A stretch of 64,000 nucleotides of DNA from Bacteroidota bacterium (GTDB lineage: Bacteria > Bacteroidota > Ignavibacteria > UBA10030 > UBA6906), in NCBI GenBank assembly GCA_030835135.1, contig JAUQWO010000022.1, positions 1-64,000 on the forward strand, given 5' to 3'. Shown piece after piece: positions 34,545 to 42,584 of this stretch. The translations under genes and the position numbers were made by a program. The notes beneath the pieces were generated by a model. It was not told where the DNA came from, searched no databases, and saw only the letters and a list, made by a program, of their open reading frames with translations. How positions within the stretch are numbered: position 1 is the stretch's first letter; each line of letters opens with the position of its first letter.

Positions 34545-37412
34545 TTAGAACACGATCGAAGCGCCGACGCGGACAAGCCGCGGGGTGCTGATATTGCCGG
34601 GGTTGGCGTAGTAATTGTCGATGCTGCTGAGCGGTATCAGACCAGGATCGCCACGCAGGATGCGGTTGCGCATCACCGCAAGGTTCTCCGGTTGCAGGGT
34701 TTGGTCGATGTTGTAGAGCGCTCGTCCCGAGTTCGCATAGACGTAGAGTTCGTTCTCGACATCGAACAGATTGTCGACCTGCACGAACACCGACATGTCG
34801 AACCCGCTGACCTGGAAGAACTTCTCGATCTTCAGGTCCACGTTCCACTGCATCGGCTGCCGGTCGCTGTTCTGAGTGAAACTGATGGGGGAGACGTTGG
34901 ACGGGAACGATGGGGTGTAGGGCGTGCCCGTGCGCAGGTACCCGATCATGCTCACGCTCCAGTCGTTGGGCTGGGAGAGCATGACGGTGGAGGTCAGCGT
35001 ATGGCTGCGGTCGAAGCTCAGTGGCACGAGGTACGTCTGGCTCAACCGGCCCGCCTGTTCGTTGAAGAATATCTCGTCCGTCGGCTGCGTCCGGTTCCCT
35101 TCGCTTACCTGGAAGGTGTAGTCCAGTGTCGCGGAGACCATGTCGGCCGCGGAACGCCGCTTCAGGAGCGAGATGCTGATGCCCCGTGTGTTGGCGTAGC
35201 TCAGGTTCGTCAGCAGATTGTAACTCAGATCGCCGCGCGGCGTGATGATCGTTTGCGAATAGATGTAGTCGCGCACGTCCTTGTAGTACCCCGTGATCTC
35301 GACCTTGAGGTCCTCGGTCAAACCCTGCTGCAGGCCAAGCTCGTACTGCACGCTCTTTTGCGGATTCACGTTGGGGTTGCCGAAGGAAAGCGACACGCCG
35401 GAGGGGGCGCGGAAGTTCGGGTTGCTGTACAGACTGGACAACGAACCGATCTGGAAGAAGTGGCCATACGAGAAGCGGATCGTCCCCTGGTCGGTAATGG
35501 GGTACGACACGCTCACGCGGGGACTGATCATGTGCTTCTTCTCGGCAGGGGCGAGGTTCTTCGAGAGGAACATGCCGTCCTTGATCGCGAGTTCGCTGCT
35601 GATCGAGGTATTATAGTTCGCCGCGGGATCGAAGAATTCGTACCGAACGCCGAGATTCAGGATGATGGACTTGAAGAGTTCGATCTTGTCCTGCACATAG
35701 GCGGCCAACTGGAGCGGCTGCCGCTGGTAGAAGGTGTACCCGCCGGTCGCATCGGGGATATAGGGCAGGTAGTGATACAATCCCGTCAGGGCGTCCGAAA
35801 AGGTCGGCGTGGAACCCAGGACAGGATCCCGGAATTGCAGGGTGTACGATTCGACGGTCAGTTTGTGTTTCCGGGCCTCGACTCCCGCCTTCACTTCGTG
35901 GATGCCCCACTGACCGACGAGGTCGGCCTTGCCTGCGATCGTGACGGTCTTGCGGCTGAACCGGAACAGGTCAGTGCCGCCGGTGACATATGTCGTGTTC
36001 GGAAAATACCTCTGGTAGAAGCTGGGGAGATAGCGCGGATCGTACGGATCGTCGTACGCCCAGCTCTGCCCCTTGTCGATGATGTATGAACCCTTCAGGG
36101 TATAGAACATATTGTCGGTCACGGAATGCGTGAACTCGAGCGAATGCATGAAGCCCTGGCTTTTCGCGATGGCGTTTCCGTCGGGTTTGAACCGCACCGT
36201 ATACGGATCGGCATCGGGTGATTCATCAAAATTGTGCACGAACTCATACTTCAGCTTGATCGACGGGGTGATCCTCCATGCGATGTTCCCCTGCACGTTG
36301 TACGATCGGCTCCAGTTCAGAGACACCGCATCCGGGGTGTAGGTCGAGTCATGACCAAAGGCGCTGGTGTACAAGCTGGGACGCCCGGTCAGGTCCGTGG
36401 TCGGATTGACGAGCGGCGCAAAGTAATATGGATCGTTTGGCGAGCCCCTCCGGGGATCACCGACGAGGAAGCCTTCGCGTGAGAGGAATGCGTCCGTGGG
36501 GAGGTACATCCGCTGGCCATACAAGTGGCCACCGTTCCAGTTGTACACACCGGAGGCGAAGAACGTGAGATCCTCGCCGAGGATCGGGCCGCCGAGGGTC
36601 GCTTCCGTCCGGTTCACGTTGGTCGGGGTGATCTTGTTGATGTTGTAGAAGAGGCCCTTGTGCGAACTGACGTGATCGCCAAAGAACTGCTTCACGCTGC
36701 CGGCCCATTTCACGCCACCATCGCGCGTCACATAGTTCACCACGCCGCTGAGGGCGCTGCCGAACTCAGCGCTGAACGTTCCGCTGGAGACGGACACTTC
36801 GCGCACGGCGTTGGTTGCGACGCCGACGGAGCGTGTGTTGCCGTAGGGGTTGTTGATGTTCATCCCGTTCAGGGTGTAGGCGATCTCATTGCCCAATCCG
36901 CCGCGGATGTGGATGCTGCCGTCATCGTCTACCGTGACGCCCGCCTGCAGACCGATCACCTCGCTGATATCCGTCACCGGCAACGCCTCGATGGATTCCG
37001 AGGAGATCGATGCTACGGGGTTCGTGAGGTCCTGACGGATGAGGGGCGTGCGCTCGGCCTGGATCACCACCGCGTCGAGTTCCACGCTTCCCTCGACGAG
37101 GTCGATATCCTGCTGCGTCGTGAAGTCGGAGGAGATGCGAAGGTCGTTCACCTCGAACCGGCGGTAGCCGATGAAGGAGGCCACGACCTTGACATTGCCC
37201 GGCGGGACGTTGAGGATCACATAGTGGCCGTCCACGCTCGATGAAGCGCCGAGGGAGGTCCCTGCAACGGTGACGTTCACGCCGGGAAGCGGTTCCCGCG
37301 TGCGGGAATCACGGACCACGCCGGAGATCTTGCCTGTTGAACCGGCGAGGAGCTCTGGAGCCGCCAGTACAACGCTCAGCAGAACCGCCAAACAACGTGT
37401 AAGGATGCGCAT
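34545..37412 (-). CDS. TonB-dependent receptor with carboxypeptidase-regulatory N-domain (cassette 2)
   Basis: 955 residues. The signal peptide MRILTRCLAVLLSVVLAAPELLA starts after AAAAGG. The CarboxypepD_reg-like domain begins GSTGKISGVVRDSRTREPL and ends VPPGNVKVVASFIGY. The plug region contains IHIRGGLGNEIAYTLNGM and FSAEFGSALSGVVNYVTRDGG, and the barrel runs to VRVGASIVF. It is the first gene of a three-gene - strand operon. A TTGACT-N17-TATATT promoter is visible about 120 nt upstream. The ligand is unknown. The closest relative in this window is the cassette 1 receptor (shared plug wording NEIAYTVNG / NEIAYTLNG). Confidence 0.9.
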   Translation of the reverse strand: MRILTRCLAVLLSVVLAAPELLAGSTGKISGVVRDSRTREPLPGVNVTVAGTSLGASSSVDGHYVILNVPPGNVKVVASFIGYRRFEVNDLRISSDFTTQQDIDLVEGSVELDAVVIQAERTPLIRQDLTNPVASISSESIEALPVTDISEVIGLQAGVTVDDDGSIHIRGGLGNEIAYTLNGMNINNPYGNTRSVGVATNAVREVSVSSGTFSAEFGSALSGVVNYVTRDGGVKWAGSVKQFFGDHVSSHKGLFYNINKITPTNVNRTEATLGGPILGEDLTFFASGVYNWNGGHLYGQRMYLPTDAFLSREGFLVGDPRRGSPNDPYYFAPLVNPTTDLTGRPSLYTSAFGHDSTYTPDAVSLNWSRSYNVQGNIAWRITPSIKLKYEFVHNFDESPDADPYTVRFKPDGNAIAKSQGFMHSLEFTHSVTDNMFYTLKGSYIIDKGQSWAYDDPYDPRYLPSFYQRYFPNTTYVTGGTDLFRFSRKTVTIAGKADLVGQWGIHEVKAGVEARKHKLTVESYTLQFRDPVLGSTPTFSDALTGLYHYLPYIPDATGGYTFYQRQPLQLAAYVQDKIELFKSIILNLGVRYEFFDPAANYNTSISSELAIKDGMFLSKNLAPAEKKHMISPRVSVSYPITDQGTIRFSYGHFFQIGSLSSLYSNPNFRAPSGVSLSFGNPNVNPQKSVQYELGLQQGLTEDLKVEITGYYKDVRDYIYSQTIITPRGDLSYNLLTNLSYANTRGISISLLKRRSAADMVSATLDYTFQVSEGNRTQPTDEIFFNEQAGRLSQTYLVPLSFDRSHTLTSTVMLSQPNDWSVSMIGYLRTGTPYTPSFPSNVSPISFTQNSDRQPMQWNVDLKIEKFFQVSGFDMSVFVQVDNLFDVENELYVYANSGRALYNIDQTLQPENLAVMRNRILRGDPGLIPLSSIDNYYANPGNISTPRLVRVGASIVF

Positions 37413-37536
37413 GGTGTACCTTTTGGTTGATGAGAGTGCCAATACAACAACGGGGGAACTGAGAAAGGAAAACGGTCGATCTTCCCTACGGCCCGAGGAC
37501 ACGACAGCGAGGATGAAGATCACTATTATAGACAAA

Positions 37537-37565
37537 AATATAGAGAAACCACTTCCCGTAGTCAA
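37537..37565 (-). promoter_or_regulatory. Strong sigma70-type promoter for cassette 2
   Basis: On the - strand TTGACT (37565-37560), 17-bp spacer, TATATT (37542-37537). It gives a leader of about 120 nt before the receptor ATG at 37412. Confidence 0.6.
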
Positions 37566-37576
37566 GCAGCGGGAAC

Positions 37577-37604
37577 TTGATTTTTTGCGTGATTGTGCTA
37601 ACTT
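37577..37604 (+). promoter_or_regulatory. Candidate promoter for the 37743 gene
   Basis: TTGATT (37577-37582), 16-bp spacer, TAACTT (37599-37604), about 140 nt before the ATG. The -10 region GCTAACTTG matches the one at 16726-16753. Weaker than the TTGACA/T promoters. Confidence 0.4.
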
Positions 37605-37742
37605 GACGGGCATATTCCTCTCCAGTCTGTCCTGTCAACTCACAGACCTCATCGTGCCGGGCATCGTGGCAGTGTCGGACGGTCTGGCCGGACGCCACCG
37701 CCACGGCCCGGATGCAGTACCCATTACCAACAGGAGGTATTC

Positions 37743-39197
37743 ATGAGAACGCTTCTACGATTCGCAGTATTGACGGTCCTGATCGCTGCTGCTGTCATGG
37801 TTGCCGATGCGCAATGGAAGTGCCTGTATGCGACATGGGATGAGGAGACGAATGGCACGGGTCATCAGGTGTTGGGCGTGGGCGTCATCCACGAGGATAT
37901 GTTCGTTGCGCTGGTCAGCGTCCGCGGCGTGCGGAGCTTCCTGATCCCCTATGTGAACGCGGATTCATCCAGCGGCCGGAAGTACTATTACGGGTACGGC
38001 ACCGCGCTGACCTCGGGGATCTACCAAACGTGGACCGATGGCGGGTTCGATCAGGTGATCGCCAAAGACATCTACAAGATCAAGGCGATGCCTGACAGCC
38101 TCATCTATGTGGCGAGCAACGACATCGACCATAACATCCTGGTGTTCAAGTATACGAATGACACCATCACGGTGGTGGACCCCTTCCCGCGGCAGCAGAC
38201 GGGGACCAATGGTATCTTCGGTATCGATGTCGACAATAATGGCTACGTCTATGTCTGCAACGATACGACCGTCGGCCAGACGTCGGACCTGAAGGTCTAC
38301 AATCCCATCAGCCAGTGGACGGTGGGTGGGCACACGGATGCTCCGGTCACGTCGATCAATCTTCCTGATGGCGTGTACAAGGGGATCGCCGTGACCCCGA
38401 CAGGAAACGCGATCTTCATCGCGGATTACGTGAACAAGAAAGTGATCAAGTATGTCGGCACCCCCGCCACCGGGTATACGCTCGCCCCGGGGTTCACGTT
38501 CAGCATGGGCCCGGAAGATACGCTCACCGGGAAACCGACAGGCCCCATCGGGCTGGGCTATCTTGCATCCAAGAACATCCTTGCCGTTGCGTGCGACTCG
38601 TTGTTCAAGCCGTCGGGTGGATTGAATTACTCGTACGGCCGCATCTATCTGTTGAATGGCAATACCGGCGCGAAGATCTCCCCCGATACCAGCATGAACA
38701 TGATCGATCAGGCGGCGTGGAACTTCGCGCAGACCGGGGCATACAATGACCGCGGTAACGGCGATGCGCCGGGCAACGCTTCGGGGTATGCATCGACGTA
38801 CGATGTGAAGTTCGATGAGAACGGGAATCTCTATAGCCAGTCGCAGTTCGGCTGGACCGTGGAGAAATGGATGTATGAAGGAACCCTGCCAAGCTTTACC
38901 ACGGGCGTCGAACAGGCAGGCACGGAACTCCCCGCAGGCTACGCACTGTCGCAGAACTATCCGAATCCATTCAATCCGACGACGACCATCGAGTTCTCGA
39001 TGCCGCAGTCAGGTTTTGCATCGTTGAAGGTGTTCGATCTGCTCGGCCGCGAGGTCGTGACGCTGATGAACGAAGAGAAGCCGGCGGGTTCATACCGTGC
39101 GACACTGGATGCCAGCACCCTTACCAGCGGAACGTACTTCTATGTGCTGCGCGCAGGTTCCTTCACGGCGACCCGGAAAATGGTATTGGTGAAGTAA
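37743..39197 (+). CDS. Secreted beta-propeller-like protein with T9SS sorting domain
   Basis: 484 residues. The signal peptide MRTLLRFAVLTVLIAAAVMVADAQ follows AGGAGGT. The body has NHL/SMP-30-like propeller strands (YVASNDIDHNILVFKY, IDVDNNGYVYVCNDTT, VTPTGNAIFIADYVNKKVIKY, VKFDENGNLYSQSQFG). The sorting domain is LSQNYPNPFNPTTTIEFSM, then LKVFDLLGREVVTLM, ending FTATRKMVLVK. Its last 75 residues are nearly the same as those of the neighbouring GH18-like protein, also at DNA level, pointing to recent duplication or gene conversion. Followed by a 400-nt repeat-rich gap. Confidence 0.85.
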   Translation: MRTLLRFAVLTVLIAAAVMVADAQWKCLYATWDEETNGTGHQVLGVGVIHEDMFVALVSVRGVRSFLIPYVNADSSSGRKYYYGYGTALTSGIYQTWTDGGFDQVIAKDIYKIKAMPDSLIYVASNDIDHNILVFKYTNDTITVVDPFPRQQTGTNGIFGIDVDNNGYVYVCNDTTVGQTSDLKVYNPISQWTVGGHTDAPVTSINLPDGVYKGIAVTPTGNAIFIADYVNKKVIKYVGTPATGYTLAPGFTFSMGPEDTLTGKPTGPIGLGYLASKNILAVACDSLFKPSGGLNYSYGRIYLLNGNTGAKISPDTSMNMIDQAAWNFAQTGAYNDRGNGDAPGNASGYASTYDVKFDENGNLYSQSQFGWTVEKWMYEGTLPSFTTGVEQAGTELPAGYALSQNYPNPFNPTTTIEFSMPQSGFASLKVFDLLGREVVTLMNEEKPAGSYRATLDASTLTSGTYFYVLRAGSFTATRKMVLVK

Positions 39198-39598
39198 CGG
39201 TGCAGGGGTGTGTGCGCGGAATTGTGTTGAGGTGTTGTGATCCTTGTCGGGGCCGTGTCGGTGATTTCGCAATGGCCGTGTCGGGCCCGTGTCGGGCCCA
39301 TGTCGGGGCCATTTCGGGGCCATGTCGCGGTCATGTCGGGCCCATGTCGGGGCCGTGTCGGTGATTTCGCAATGGCCGTGTAGGGGCCGTGTAGGGGCCG
39401 AGCATGCTCGGCCCCTACAAAGTCTGTGCGCGCACGCGGTGCCTCGGCCCCTACAACGTGATATGCGGGGTGCAGGCACATCATGGTGATTTCGCAATGG
39501 CCCCTACGAAGTTGATATGGGCACGTGGGCCCGACCCCGGAGGAAGTTGACATTCATTCCCGCATTCCTGTCCTTGAAGAAAAAGGGATGCCCTGCTG
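39198..39598 (+). repeat. Intergenic repeat element A: 11-bp tandem array plus 30-bp palindrome
   Basis: From 39244 to 39399 the sequence is an unbroken series of 11-bp units (consensus RTGTCGGGGCC, turning into GTGTAGGGGCC at the right end). It is interrupted by two copies of a 23-bp unit with GTGATTTCGCAATGGCC, exactly 100 bp apart (39255 and 39355). The array runs straight into a perfect 30-bp palindrome at 39390-39419 (TGTAGGGGCCGAGCA and its complement). Downstream, two more partial arms GGCCCCTAC followed by GATATG occur (39446-39464 and 39500-39518). No protein-like ORF. The same element recurs at 42177-42334. Confidence 0.9.
39390..39419. repeat. Perfect 30-bp palindrome, copy A
   Basis: Each half is TGTAGGGGCCGAGCA, so the sequence equals its own reverse complement over 30 bp with a GCATGC centre. 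An identical palindrome lies at 42244-42273. Confidence 0.92.
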
Positions 39599-42112
39599 AT
39601 GCGACGGTACTGCGCCACACTGTGCTCGATACTCCTCCTCGTTGTCACTTCCTCCACAACCCGCGCTGACGATCCCCCGCGGGAAACCAGCGTCCATGCA
39701 TCGTTCATGGATCTGTATCGTACCGCCCCGCTGGCGGCGCCCGTGCCCGCGCCGCCGGGCTATGTCATCCAACCGCTCGACCGCACGGCCCGAACTTCGC
39801 GTCTCACGCGCGAGGTCTTCGGATATCTTCCGTATTGGTTCATCAGCCGCTGGACACAGGTGGATCTCCAGCTCGTGAGCACGATCGCGTATTTCTCCGG
39901 CGAGATCGGCGCGGATGGGTCCATCGGCGACACCCACGGCTGGCCGAAAACGCCCGGCGATCCCACGGCATCGGCACAGGTGGTGAACATGATCAATGCC
40001 GCGCATGCGGCCGGCGTGAAGGTGGTGCTGTGCTGCACGAATTTCAGCGGATCGGAGATCGATGCCATCGTCAGCACCCCGGCGTACCGCACGGCGTTCA
40101 TCCAGCAGTCGATGGCCATCGTGAAGGCAGGGAACGGCGACGGGATCAATATCAATTTCGAAGGGATCAACAGCGCAAGCAAATCCGCGCTCACGCAGTT
40201 CATGATCGCGCTCGCCGACAGCTTCCATGCGAACCTCCCCGGGAGCCAGGTCTCGTGCGCACCGACCGATTTCGATACGCGCGCGGGGGACTGGGACCTG
40301 GCGGCGCTGGATCCCAAACTCGATCTCTTCTTCTTCCAGGGATATGGCTACGGCTGGAGCGGTGGTTCGGTGGCGGCACCGGTGGGTCTCCTGCCGCATA
40401 CGGCGTTCTGGGGGAGCCTCAACAGCACCACCCTGATCAATTATGTCCTTGCGCGAATCGCGCCTGCGAAGGTCGTCCTCGGTGTGCCGCACTATGGCTA
40501 CCGCTGGCCCACGGTGTCGGGTGACCCGCGCGCGGCAACGATGGGGTCGGGCGTGGTCATCTATTACCCCGATGCCCTGGGGTTCATCGGCAGCTACGGG
40601 CGGCAGTGGGACCAGGCAGCGCAGAACCCCTGGTTCCGGTACCAGGCCGGTACGCAATGGTATCAGGGATGGTATGACGATGCCGAGAGCATGAGCTACA
40701 AGTACCAGTTCGTGCTGGACCGGAACCTGATGGGGATCGGGATGTGGGCGCTGGGGATGGACGCAGGGAACAAGGACATCTGGAACATGCTGGCGGTGTA
40801 CCTGACTGATTCCGGCTATGTGCCCCGCGCGCCGTCGGCTCCTGTTCTCGCCGCCGTGAAGGATACCTCGGAGCAGTTCGACAATCGCGTCGTCGTCCGG
40901 TGGCGTTCGTCCGGCACCCCCGCGGCAGCCGGGTTCCGGTTGTACCTGACGCACGATCTTGCATCATGGCCCACGACACCCCTTCTGGATGAATCGGTCC
41001 TGGGTCCGGCGCAACGTGAAGCGGTGATCAGCGCTCTTACAGCCGATACCACGTATTTCGTTCGCATGGTGGCCGTGGACAGCCTGCATGTGCGCATCAG
41101 CGATACCTCGGACACGTACGCGGTGCGGGTGGGGGGCGGGAAGCCGTATCTCATCGTGGACGGCTTCGACCGTGTGACGGGGAGCTACAATCTCCCGCGT
41201 CACGATTTCGGCGCACGGTACGGCCAGGCGCTCGCCGCGTCGGGCGCCCACTTCGACTGCGTGGACAACGAGGCCGTGCAGCAGGGGATGGTGCAGCCCG
41301 GGGCGTATGCAGGCGTTCTCTGGTTCCTGGGCGATGAATCCACCGCCGACCTTTCGCTGAACACGATCGAGCAAAGCGTGTTGCAGTCGTACCTCAAGGG
41401 CGGCGGGCGGCTGTTCATCACAGGCTCTGAACTCGGGTACGATCTCGGCCGGAGTGCATCGCCCAACTATGCGCCGGCGTTCTATGCGGACTACATGAAG
41501 GCCGTCTATGGAGGCGACAAGGCTTCCACGAGCAGCTACACCGGTGCCGCCGGGTCGGCCTTTGCCGGGATCAGCGGGACTTTTGGCAGTGTGTATCCGG
41601 AAGACTATCCCGACTACATCAACCCGGCAGGTGGCGCGAAGAGCGCGCTCACGTATTCTGCATCGCAGGTTGCGGCGGTGCAGTACGAAGGGACGTTCGG
41701 GGGTGGGAGCATCGCGGGGCGTCTGGTGTACGTGGCGTTCGCGGTCGAGACCATGGGCTCTGTCGCTGAGCGGGCGGCGTTGATCGGACGCGTCGTCACG
41801 TTCTTCAGCGGGGCGACAGGCATCGCGGACGAGGAAGCGTCGCATCCGGATACGTGGTCGCTGGAGCAGAACTTCCCCAATCCGTTCAATCCCACGACGA
41901 CCATCGGGTTCTCGATGGCGCGCCCGGGGTTCGCGTCGTTGAAAGTGTTCGACCTGCTCGGCCGCGAGGTCATGACGCTGGTCAACGAAGAGAAGGCGGC
42001 TGGCTCGTACCGCGCGACGGTGGATGCAAGCGCACTCACCAGCGGCACCTACTTCTATGTGCTGCACGCAGGGTCCTTCACGGCGACCCGGAGAATGGTA
42101 TTGGTGAAGTGA
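39599..42112 (+). CDS. GH18-like glycosidase with altered catalytic motif, FnIII and T9SS sorting domain
   Basis: 837 residues. Signal peptide MRRYCATLCSILLLVVTSSTTRA. Residues about 65-400 are a glycoside hydrolase family 18 barrel (VFGYLPYWFISRW, LVSTIAYFSGEI, LDLFFFQGYGYGW, VLGVPHYGYRW, the YaaH/spore-cortex-like branch). The catalytic motif DxxDxDxE reads D181-G-I-N184-I-N186-F-E188: the general acid Glu is kept but both inner Asp are Asn. A FnIII domain and a second domain of about 250 residues follow (LIVDGFDRVTGSYNL, with a glutamine-amidotransferase-like VLWFLGDESTADLSL). The end is a sorting domain (LEQNFPNPFNPTTTI ... FTATRRMVLVK). Expected to act on chitin- or murein-type polymers, or to bind them if inactive. 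The gene is bracketed by repeat elements A and B. Confidence 0.82.
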   Translation: MRRYCATLCSILLLVVTSSTTRADDPPRETSVHASFMDLYRTAPLAAPVPAPPGYVIQPLDRTARTSRLTREVFGYLPYWFISRWTQVDLQLVSTIAYFSGEIGADGSIGDTHGWPKTPGDPTASAQVVNMINAAHAAGVKVVLCCTNFSGSEIDAIVSTPAYRTAFIQQSMAIVKAGNGDGININFEGINSASKSALTQFMIALADSFHANLPGSQVSCAPTDFDTRAGDWDLAALDPKLDLFFFQGYGYGWSGGSVAAPVGLLPHTAFWGSLNSTTLINYVLARIAPAKVVLGVPHYGYRWPTVSGDPRAATMGSGVVIYYPDALGFIGSYGRQWDQAAQNPWFRYQAGTQWYQGWYDDAESMSYKYQFVLDRNLMGIGMWALGMDAGNKDIWNMLAVYLTDSGYVPRAPSAPVLAAVKDTSEQFDNRVVVRWRSSGTPAAAGFRLYLTHDLASWPTTPLLDESVLGPAQREAVISALTADTTYFVRMVAVDSLHVRISDTSDTYAVRVGGGKPYLIVDGFDRVTGSYNLPRHDFGARYGQALAASGAHFDCVDNEAVQQGMVQPGAYAGVLWFLGDESTADLSLNTIEQSVLQSYLKGGGRLFITGSELGYDLGRSASPNYAPAFYADYMKAVYGGDKASTSSYTGAAGSAFAGISGTFGSVYPEDYPDYINPAGGAKSALTYSASQVAAVQYEGTFGGGSIAGRLVYVAFAVETMGSVAERAALIGRVVTFFSGATGIADEEASHPDTWSLEQNFPNPFNPTTTIGFSMARPGFASLKVFDLLGREVMTLVNEEKAAGSYRATVDASALTSGTYFYVLHAGSFTATRRMVLVK

Positions 42113-42350
42113 GGGTGTGCAGGCCCCGGGAATGCTTTGCTGTTTTCTTATCCGGCAGAGGGACGCCAACGTGATTTTGCAGGGTCCTTGCAGGGTCCTT
42201 GCAGGGTCCTCGTAGGGGTCTTGTAGGGGCCTTGTAGGGGCCTTGTAGGGGCCGAGCATGCTCGGCCCCTACACGGTTGATATGCTTCTCGTAGATGCCT
42301 CGGAGGGGCCCCTGCAATGTTGATACGGAGGCGCAGTGGCCAGCAGGGTA
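42113..42350 (+). repeat. Intergenic repeat element B: 11-bp tandem array plus 30-bp palindrome
   Basis: Seven contiguous 11-bp units from 42177 to 42253 (three TTGCAGGGTCC, one TCGTAGGGGTC, three TTGTAGGGGCC) run into the perfect 30-bp palindrome at 42244-42273. Then come CGGTTGATATGC and, further on, a partial arm GGCCCCTGCAATGTTGATA (42307-42325). Same architecture and same palindrome as element A, on the other side of the GH18-like gene. No coding potential. Confidence 0.9.
42244..42273. repeat. Perfect 30-bp palindrome, copy B
   Basis: Identical in all 30 positions to the palindrome at 39390-39419, in the same setting at the right end of an 11-bp repeat array. Confidence 0.92.
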
Positions 42351-42584
42351 CGACATTAGTTGCGACACGTTCCCATGGACTAATTCGATGTCAGTAATTC
42401 CTTGAACTGGAACGGTTTAGCTCGATTTACTTGACAGTTCATTAGTTGTTCAGTATATTTTGCTATCATAATTCAGACATCGACGTCTGCCCGCCCTGTA
42501 CGGCCCTCCCCGCCTCCGCTCGCAGACGCCCTTCGCACACGTTCTCCTTCGCACTACATCAGGTCTACTATTTCAGGAGCAACT
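42350..42584 (+). promoter_or_regulatory. A+T-rich control region and leader of cassette 3
   Basis: The region 42350-42480 is strikingly A+T-rich for this genome and contains a 9-bp direct repeat CATTAGTTG (42354-42362 and 42440-42448), the second copy inside the promoter spacer. The transcribed leader holds an inverted repeat CGTCTGC / GCAGACG (42484-42490 and 42522-42528) and a CAGGAG ribosome site before the ATG at 42585. Confidence 0.55.
42431..42459 (+). promoter_or_regulatory. Consensus sigma70-type promoter for cassette 3
   Basis: Perfect TTGACA (42431-42436), 17-bp spacer, TATATT (42454-42459). It is the best promoter match in the window and implies a leader of about 120 nt. Confidence 0.7.

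Larger units (their letters stand above)
37413..37742. other. Divergent intergenic region (330 nt)
   Basis: Non-coding gap between the divergent cassette 2 receptor and the 37743 cargo gene. It holds the two candidate promoters listed separately and a locally A+T-rich core around 37520-37605. No RNA gene or further ORF is supported. Confidence 0.7.

Noticed and set aside
39244-39420. Possible CRISPR array
   Set aside because: Units are 11 bp and directly adjacent with no unique spacers, and no cas genes are present.
39390-42273. Insertion sequence or transposon defined by the two 30-bp palindromes
   Set aside because: The copies are in direct orientation, each palindrome is self-complementary, no transposase is encoded between them and no target-site duplication was recognised; kept only as a repeat element.
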